64,000 nt of DNA from Megaustenia siamemsis (taxonomy: Eukaryota > Mollusca > Gastropoda > Stylommatophora > Ariophantidae), in assembly GCA_032433765.1 (NCBI GenBank), contig JAVIAB010000160.1, positions 13,544,358 to 13,608,357 of the forward strand. The letters run 5' to 3'. Shown piece by piece: positions 56,743 through 64,000 of the stretch. Position 1 is the stretch's first letter. Every line of letters begins with the position of its first letter. A model generated the notes under the pieces. The model was not told the origin of the DNA. It saw only the letters and a program-made list of their open reading frames with translations, and made no database searches. A program made the position numbers and the translations under genes.

Positions 56743-57952
56743 AAACATTTGAGAGATAAACAAGCAGGTTTTAGGAAAAACAGATCATGTGCTGATCAAA
56801 TAACTACACTACGTATAATAGTAACAAAGTTTAGAACTAAAATCCCCACTTTATATTGGATTCATAGATTATGAAAAGGCATTTGATAGTTTAGAAAAGA
56901 AGAATGCTTTGGAAGTTGCTGAGTCATTACGGAATCCCCATAAAGTTTAGTAACCTGATAAAAACAATGTATGAAGGAACAAAATATAATGTGGTGCATG
57001 AAGGACAGCTTACAGAAGCATTTGAAATAAGAACAGGAGTAAGGCAAGGATGCCTTCTGTCTCCATTTCTCTTTCTACTGTCCATAGATTGGATTATAAA
57101 AATAACTCAAAACAACAGAAATAGGATCCAATGATCACTGACCAAACAACTTGATGATTTAGACTTTGCTGATGACATAGCTCTCCTATCACACAGCCAT
57201 CAACAGATGCAGGATAAAATGAGCATACTTGATGAGAGATCACAACAGCTAGGACTGAAGATTAATAGAGATAAGACCAACATTATGAGAATTAATACAG
57301 TTGGCAATAACCAAATAAAACTAGGAGAAATACCTCTACGGGACGTACAATCTTGCATATATCTGAGCAGTAATATAGATAAAGAGGGAGGAACAGAAAA
57401 TGATACCAAAATAAGGATATCAGAAGCAAGAGGAGCTTTCATTGCACTGGGAAACATATGGAAATCCAAAGAAATTAGGTTAAATACTAAAATAAAAATT
57501 TTCAACTCAAATGTTAAGGCGGTCCTATTATTTGGCTGTGAAACATGGAGAACAACAAAATTGACAATCACGAAGATACAGGCTTTCATTAATGGATGCT
57601 TACGCAGGATGAAAGGATGGAAATGGCAGGACAAAATCACTAACATAGAATTATGGAAATGTACCAGTCAAACACCAGTGGATAAAGAGATACAGCGAAG
57701 ACGATGGCGCTGGATAGGACACACACTACGGAAACCACCTGAGAGTATTACACAACAGGCCCTTTTTTTGAATTCCCAAGGAAAAAGACAAAGATGAAGA
57801 CCAAGGAATTCTTGGAGAAGACAGATAGAAGCAGAGATGAAGATGATGAGGAAGACATAGAATGATCTTAAAAGAATTGCAAAAACAGAAAGACTTGGAA
57901 AGTGTTTGTTGAAGACCTATACTCCACTGGGAGCTAAAAAGGTAGAAGAAGA
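56743..57952 (+). mobile_element. LINE family A, 1.2-kb insertion with 14-bp target duplication
   Basis: Starts DKQAGFRKNRSCADQITTLR, then LWKLLSHYGIPIKFSNLIKT, GVRQGCLLSPFLFLLSIDWI (motif B), DLDFADDIALLSHSHQQMQD (motif C), NSNVKAVLLFGCETWRTTKL and RRRWRWIGHTLRKPPESITQ. The last part is a 196-codon open frame. Ends gggagctaaaaaggtagaag. agtgtggttttgtt lies at 56729-56742 and 57953-57966. 5'-truncated just before RT motif 2. Confidence 0.93.
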
Positions 57953-58480
57953 AGTGTGGTTTTGTTGGAGTTAAAGGAACGAACAATATCATATACATCA
58001 TAAGACCTTTAATAGAAAAAGTCATCGAGGTGAAAACAGATCTATACCTATGTTTCATAGATTATACCAAAGCATTTAACAAAGTAAAGCACATGACCTC
58101 TGATTGTTATTCCAGCCATGCCCCTTATGGATCTTAAAATAATCTCACTATACTTATTAAATAAATCTGGTGTGTGATAGCACACAATCTTGTCTAACAC
58201 CCTATTTTATTTGTTGAAACATTCCCAATTGATTTCCAGTTCTTATAGCTGCTGTTTGTTGCCAGTACATGTTCTTTATTATTCTTAGATCTATGTCTTA
58301 ACCGCTATAAGTGAAACAGAGCTACAAGAAGTGTTAGACATTACAATGAAAGAAAGCAAAAATAAAGGACTCAACCTTAATAGCAAAAAGACAGAAGTAA
58401 TGGTAACAACAAAGAAACAGATATCACCTCAGTGCACAATAAAGACAAGTAGAACAATATTAACTCTTAATGCCCAGTGT
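57953..58480 (+). mobile_element. LINE family B, downstream half with internal inversion
   Basis: 57,960-58,095 encodes GTNNIIYIIRPLIEKVIEVK and LCFIDYTKAFNKVKH. 58,115-58,300 is the next RT segment in reverse orientation (minus: RIIKNMYWQQTAAIRTGNQL). 58,310-58,450 is again plus (ETELQEVLDITMKESKNKGL, NSKKTEVMVTTKKQ). The YADD segment is lost at the junction. Confidence 0.8.
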
Positions 58481-58725
58481 TTTTCTACCCGGTCACTAGT
58501 GTTTTGCCATAACTTTCTCTTCCTGAAAAATACTTTTCACTAAATTTTTCATATTTTCACTATAACAAGTCATAGACATATCTATTAGGCATCAAACTGA
58601 AGGGAAAAGGACACAGATTCATAATTGGAAACAATATTTTGAAAAAAAATTGAAGGATAATAATTTAAGCAACTAAGAATCAATATTTTGTAAAAAAAAA
58701 AAAAAAATTATATAAAAAATGGTAC
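58481..58725. other. AT-rich spacer with A14 tract
   Basis: A-rich tract at 58,691-58,707. Nothing else recognised. Confidence 0.4.
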
Positions 58726-58900
58726 TCGCCAACCCAAAGTGGGGGGTCCATTTTAATCCAACAGTGCTACTAAAACTAAGTCACTAAGATCACTATTACA
58801 TTTAAAGTTCTCAGAACATAATTCCTAGCTTTTTCTGCTGTTCAAACTCTGACCCTTCTGATCAGGGAGTGAGCACACTAACCACTGAGGCTCCATATGA
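58726..58900 (-). mobile_element. Probable old tRNA-type SINE
   Basis: The minus strand begins tggagcctcagtggttagtg with a box B-like agagtttgaacagcag about 35 bases on, then a body with no close match in the window. Head resembles SINE-1. Diverged; no target duplication seen. Confidence 0.4.
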
Positions 58901-59934
58901 TACATAGTACTTTCACTTCGTTTTGTGCTAGCTCATCTTAAATTATTCAATAAACACACAGTTTTAAAACACTTCACACAATCATATTTATTTTCACACT
59001 GGTTAGAAAATGAGTTTGTACCTTTAATAACAAAATCTTACCTTAGGTATCCCTTCATCCCAACCTGTTCAGGAAAGTGACAAAAGGGGGAGTTAGAAAA
59101 AAAAAAAACAATAAACATGGTTACAATTTAAAATTACAATATTAAATATAGTGGCGTGAATTCAGGGTATGCTAAGAGTTGCGCTTACATAACACTAACC
59201 ACAAATTAAATGCTTGCTTTCAATTTCTGACTCAATTTATCAAAATTTTTAATTAAAATATAATTAAATATGCAGTGTTTTGACCTTCCAGAAAGCTGTG
59301 TACTTATCGCTTGGGCGCAGAAGAAAATTTGCCATGCAAGAATACCAAACAAGGTCATGGATAGAAGATTTCTGTTCACCCCATCTTTCATGGCTGCATG
59401 CACACACTTTTACACCATGAATAAGTTCATATCTTGTCAGTAGGTCTCGACTTGACACATTTGTGATTTCAGTCCTTTGAGTGTGTGTAAAACATGCAGT
59501 TTATTTGTTAACTTCATGATGCTTTTTTATTAAAGATTCCTGGTAGTTGCTGAATGTGTTTGTGTTTATTAACTTTGACTATTTATTTTTGTAGCTCTTA
59601 TTTGTGAGAGAATATTAAAGTACAATATCATACTTTGTGTATAAAGTGATGTGCTGTCATGAGTATAGATTCACAATGGGTGACTTATTATATTCTATTG
59701 AACAATTGCTGAAATTTTACCCTGTACAAGAAAAATTAAACAATGTAATGTGAATGATCATGCTCTGAGATGTGAATACTTTTTTGGCTCATAAAGATAA
59801 AGGGAAGAAATTATTAATTCAATACTTTAAAATACTGCAATAGTAGAAAACACATGTATCTTGTAGAGAGACAAGATAAATTTATGTAAACTTCAGAGCC
59901 TACATTGTGTATAGCCTATTAAAATCTATATTTC
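58901..59934. other. No feature seen
   Basis: AT-rich sequence. Short open frames have no coding character. Confidence 0.4.
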
Positions 59935-60262
59935 TATTGTTCTTTTGAGCCACAGACTGCACATAGAGCAGAAATTCTACACTTTATATCTGACAATTTT
60001 TGTTATAAAGTGTCACACAGGTCCCATATATTGTATCTCGCCCACATCCATGTCTTGGCGAGACGCTCAGTTTCAGCAAGGGAGAAGATGACAGCTGTAG
60101 TTTCCTTTTGCCTCAGTGTTCTTTTTGTGTGTTTCTCTAGGTCATCTTTTTCTTTTACCCTCTGATTCCAATTTGAAAGCTCGCTTTGACATTCTCTTGT
60201 CTCTTCTCATAAAGGCCAAAATATGACTACCTTCTGATTATAGACATTTTTGATTGCTTGAT
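59935..60262 (-). mobile_element. LINE family E, 3' fragment
   Basis: On +: tattgttcttttgagccaca, tctgacaatttttgttataa, tgtatctcgcccacatccat and gacattctcttgtctcttct, parallel to 9146-9470. Diverged and 5'-truncated. Confidence 0.75.
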
Positions 60263-60532
60263 CACGTCTATTCATTTCATGATATGCAAAAAATACTAGA
60301 AGGTATAAATTCCCTTTCCAACATGTTTCTCCTTTCCAAGCTGGTGTCTTTTGGTTGTACTTGTTTATCAAAGTGAAAGTATCTTTGTGACAATATTTCT
60401 ATAAAACAAAAATTAATTTAGGGTGTGGCAAATTTCATAATTTGTAAAGCAGCACATTTAAAGACTAAATCCTAAACAATAGCATGTACCTATAAATATC
60501 AACTAAACTTGTTATAAAGTTAAGTAATTTAA

Positions 60533-61147
60533 CCCCAGATTACAATACCATCATAAAAATGACTGCATCAACACAAATTATGAAGAATTTGTCATTTTGC
60601 CATGGGCAAACATTTCCCTCCTCCGTGTACCATTCCTAATTACTACTTTCGGTGACCTCTGAGTGTTGGATTTGTTTCTATTAATGTAGGATTCTGTTTT
60701 CTCATTTTGTAGGATACATCATTTTTGCAACAACAAAATCACCAACTTTCAAGAAATTGGTAGTTTTTCCCACTTTTTTTTATATATTTTTTTTTGTTGC
60801 TGTGACCAAGGAAATTTCCTGATCATCTGCAAACATCAAACAACTCTTTGTGACTCAGAAGAAAAGTGACTCTATGAGGTAGCCATTTTATATATTCACA
60901 GTTTTACTGCGACTGTACCAATAAACATTGCAGCACATCCAGTAAATGAGGTGAAACTCTGGGCATAAATCAATATGGGTCAGGAATTTTGAGTCCCTGT
61001 GTTTTGCCTGGTGTGAATTAATGGCAGTGTGTCAAAAGTTCTGAGAAATTACTAATTTTAGAGCACCTAATGTTACATTTAAGTGGTAGTAATTTTTACT
61101 ACGGTATCGTAAATGGAAGAGTTACAGATAGGTATCATAATTAAGGG
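60533..61147. mobile_element. piggyBac-like non-autonomous element (615 bp)
   Basis: TTAA flanks at 60529-60532 and 61148-61151. Left end CCCCAGATTACAATACC; right end read inward CCCTTAATTATGATACC (12 of 17 match). The interior has no transposase. The right end is shared with 22,644-22,750 and 202-290. Confidence 0.55.
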
Positions 61148-61157
61148 TTAAAAACTC

Positions 61158-63030
61158 AACATCATCATCATGTGCCATACCTGTTGGCGTAGGTGATCAT
61201 GTCCCTCAACAATCTTCTATCTACAGTGCATCGTATCAGTTCTGTTGTTGACTGTTTTCCATGCCATGACACCAAGCTATCCAGTATTTTCTCTCTTTGT
61301 CGCCCGCGATCTCTCGTTCCTTTTATTTTGCCAGTTGTAACCAAGTATCCCAACTTTCCTCTTCTCATGATGTGCCCGAAAAATGTTGATTGTTTCTTTC
61401 TGATGTTTTTTAAGAGCTCCCTTTTTGTGTTGGCCTCTTTGAGAACTTCCTCATTGGTCTTTTTAGCTGTCCAGGGAACTTTCAACATTCTTCTGAGAAA
61501 TCCCATCTCTGTGGCCTCTAATCGTCTTTTCATTTGTTTGTCTACTGTCAATGATTCGTTTCCATAGGTCAGAATTGGTTCTATATAGCACCGATAAACT
61601 CTCTCATTTTATTGACAGATTTGTTGCATACGATATTTTTCATTTTCTAAAATGCTATTTTGGCCTGAGCTATTCTGCTTTTTATTTCTGTGGTGCATCT
61701 CCCTTCTGATATTATTATGCCCAAGTATTTCAAATGCTGCACTTGTTTCAGATTTGTCTCGTTTATTTTTATGCTGCATGATGGTGGTGATTGTTTCTTC
61801 AATATAACCATTACTTCTGTTTTCTTACTATTCAGACTGAGACCTTTCCTGTTGCTTTCATTTACTATTATGTCTATCATTTCTTGTAGTTCATTCTCTG
61901 TCTCTGCTATTAAGACTGTGTCATCCGCATATTGCAAATTATTTATGTTGTTACCGTTGACTTAAATTCCATTTTTGTCTACTACTGATCTCATAATATA
62001 TTCGCTGTAACGTGAAAACAAATCCGGCGACAGAACACAGCCTTGTCCGACTCCTTGCTTTATATATTGGAATTGTCCTGTTTGGTTGTTAATTCGTATA
62101 GCTGCTGTCTGTTGCCAGTACATGTATTTTATGATTCGCAGATCCTTGCCATCAATGTTTAATTTCTCCAGCATATTGATTATTTCCACATGCTTTACTT
62201 TATCAAATGCTTTCATGTAGTCTATAAAGCACATATATAGATCTTTCTTTACCTCTATAGATCTTTCTATTAATGTTCTTAACATGTATATTGCATTATT
62301 GGTGCCCTTTCCTTCCACAAATCCACATTGTTCCTCACTTATTTCTGGTTTTATTTTGTTCCTTACACGTCTCATGATTATTCTTAGTAATATTTTAGTC
62401 ATATGGCTCATGAGACTAATAGTGCGATGATCTTCACAATCAGTGGCTCCTGACTTCTTCGGTATGGCTACAAAGATAGATTTTAGTAGATCTTCGGGTA
62501 TGTGTCCAGTGTTATATATGTCATTGAGTAATTTTGTTATGACTTGTACTCCCAGCTCTCCTAATGCATTTATCTCTTCGATTATTATATTGTCAGGACC
62601 TGGGGCTTTGCCTCTTTTCATGTGTTGAATTGCGTCCTCCACTTCACTCTGCTCTGTATTATTGGTGGTCCTGTGTCTTCATTTGAATTATTTAATTCTG
62701 GTCTTTCATCATCATAGAGTTGACGGATACATTCTGTCCATCTTTCCATTATCTTCTACTGTCCCATTATTATATTTCCTTCTTTGATTTCACACATACT
62801 GAAACTTTGACTTCTTTTCTTCCTGTTAATTCATTTAACTGACTGCATAAATTTTGAGTCTTTCTTTTGTTGTTTTTCCATTTCATCACATTTCTGTTTC
62901 AACCATCCTTCCTTTGCTTCACTGCACTTGTTTTGGATCTCTTTGTGCAATATTTTGTATGTCCGTTCTTTGAGATCCTCTGCCTGCCATCGCGGTGTGG
63001 GGACCATAACCGGCACTACATGTCGGCTGC
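61158..63030 (-). mobile_element. LINE family B, longest copy, RT and C-terminus
   Basis: In minus order: TYKILHKEIQNKCSEAKEGW, MEDAIQHMKRGKAPGPDNII, FVAIPKKSGATDCEDHRTIS, LMSHMTKILLRIIMRRVRNK, EEQCGFVEGKGTNNAIYMLR, LYMCFIDYMKAFDKVKHVEI (motif A), QGVGQGCVLSPDLFSRYSEY (motif B), LQYADDTVLIAETENELQEM (motif C) and STFFGHIMRRGKLGYLVTTG (tail). All RT motifs are present; frameshifts near 61,620, 61,960 and 62,650 break it. Ends at 61,158 with (ATG)n. Confidence 0.92.
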
Positions 63031-63099
63031 TCCCACAACATCATCCACCACCTGGTTAAAAATTATGAAAACAAATAGTTTGTGTAGATATTTCACTAT
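63031..63099. other. Spacer between LINE copies
   Basis: Nothing recognised. Confidence 0.4.
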
Positions 63100-63395
63100 G
63101 AGTGTTTGTCATTGTCAAAATTATAAGGATAGGATACAAGATTGTATAGTTTGTTCTATGAAATGGTTTAGCCATGTACCTCAACCACATGACATGGCAA
63201 AAACCATTCTTCCAGCAACTGTAAAAGGAGGAAGAAAGAGAGATAGACAGAAAAAAAAAAGATGTGTATATAACATCAAAGAATGAACAGAGTTGAGTTT
63301 GCTGAGTCCCAAAGAATGGTAGTAGATCAATGAAGAAGTCTGCCCCAATGACCCCCACAGGTTTACAGGATGAAGGAGGAACAATTGCTACCAGC
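63100..63395 (+). mobile_element. LINE family J, ORF2 C-terminal fragment
   Basis: Reads DRIQDCIVCSMKWFSHVPQP, then HDMAKTILPATVKGGRKRDR and KRCVYNIKE. The KWFxHVxxxxxMxKTIL...GGRxRxRQxKxxxxNIKEW pattern is a widespread animal LINE ORF2 tail. The expected Gly of the W-x-GHV motif is Ser. Single copy here, 5'-truncated. Confidence 0.7.
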
Positions 63396-63689
63396 TCTTT
63401 CCATATAAGAATATTTTGGAATCAGTCCATCTAACTGAGCTGGCGTAGCTGTCTTAGCTGACAATGCTGGAAGATCATGAGCACACTTGGCACACCAACA
63501 TGAAACTTTGTTCCCAGGAGACTCCAAGTATGTGTGTCTGACAGCACATGTGAAAAGTGTTCAGTTTTGTTTCTTGTAAGGTGTATAAAGGTCAGGATTC
63601 CCTGGCACATTGTACCGTGCTCAATAAACATGTTTTGTAAATATGTCTGCACCTAATTTATACAGTAAAAATTCATGAATCTTGATCCA
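63396..63689. other. No feature seen
   Basis: Nothing recognised. Confidence 0.4.
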
Positions 63690-63895
63690 TCTAGTGCTAC
63701 TAGATGCCACATAGGGTTCATTGTGGCTCTTGTCAATTTTCTCTATTCTGAGAAAGCTGTGTGATTATAGAGAGTCAAGTCCATGCCTAACAACCTTGCT
63801 TCTTTTCTTAGAGTTCTTTTCATTATTTCTCGAAGTCTTCCTTTGACCTGATGTTTTCCATTTGAGAGTTGCTTAGTAATTCTGTGGTCGTTATA
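63690..63895 (-). mobile_element. Diverged LINE family E-like 3' fragment
   Basis: On +: ccacatagggttcattgtgg, agagttcttttcattatttc and atgttttccatttgagagtt follow the order of 9165-9400. Weak match. Confidence 0.4.
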
Positions 63896-64000
63896 CAACA
63901 AAAATATTCAGCTAAAAATGAACTGATTATGGGTAACAATTTATTAAATTTGACCAACAAATTTGTAATAACCATCTGTTTACTAACACTTTTAGCCAAA

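Overview
This window is animal (metazoan) nuclear DNA. It has one spliced gene on the + strand with short exons and introns from about 1 to 6 kb, AT-rich introns, no operons, and a dense load of non-LTR retrotransposons, tRNA-derived SINEs, DNA transposons and minisatellites. The repeat mix (LINEs with short tandem 3' tails, a SINE with a core that I believe is the Nin domain, a Tc1/mariner-like element with a long D-to-E spacing) fits a lophotrochozoan, most likely a mollusc. The species cannot be fixed from sequence alone.

The gene is a microtubule-associated serine/threonine kinase (MAST family). Twelve exons between 912 and about 33,600 can be joined in phase. They encode the kinase domain from the ATP-binding lysine to the C-lobe (exons 1-6), the AGC-type C-tail (exon 7), a Ser/Arg-rich linker (exons 8-10), the PDZ domain (exons 11-12) and a Ser/Pro-rich tail. 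The 5' exons (glycine-rich loop, DUF1908 region) lie before base 1. Near the 3' end the best-looking protein tail is in a different frame from the long open frame. A 50-nt in-phase intron (33,338-33,387) or a frameshift would explain this.

Introns and the 30 kb downstream are built largely of mobile elements. For reference I name the LINE families A-L by their 3' ends: A, B, D, E, F, G and J have RT and/or a C-terminal W-x-GH motif and often short tandem tails such as (GATA)n or (ATG)n; C, H and L carry RNase H or a post-RNase H domain. Other elements are a decayed Tc1/mariner-type transposon with about 83 residues between the second D and the E (3110-5222), a decayed pogo/Tigger element (37,486-38,682), piggyBac-like TTAA elements (198, 22,644-22,750, 60,533-61,147), two tRNA-SINE families with exact target-site duplications, and a 486-bp tRNA-containing element with 50-bp terminal direct repeats (12,809-13,294).

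Layout: 1-12.8 kb, MAST kinase exons with LINE and mariner insertions; 12.8-33.6 kb, MAST linker, PDZ and tail exons with SINE/LINE-filled introns and a 48-bp minisatellite between inverted LINE copies; 33.6-36.6 kb, 3'UTR and a cluster of minisatellites; 36.6-49.3 kb, Tigger element, SINEs, a duplicated repeat and long unannotated stretches; 49.3-64 kb, long minus-strand LINE copies, several nested with readable target-site duplications. No second host gene was recognised in the last 30 kb.
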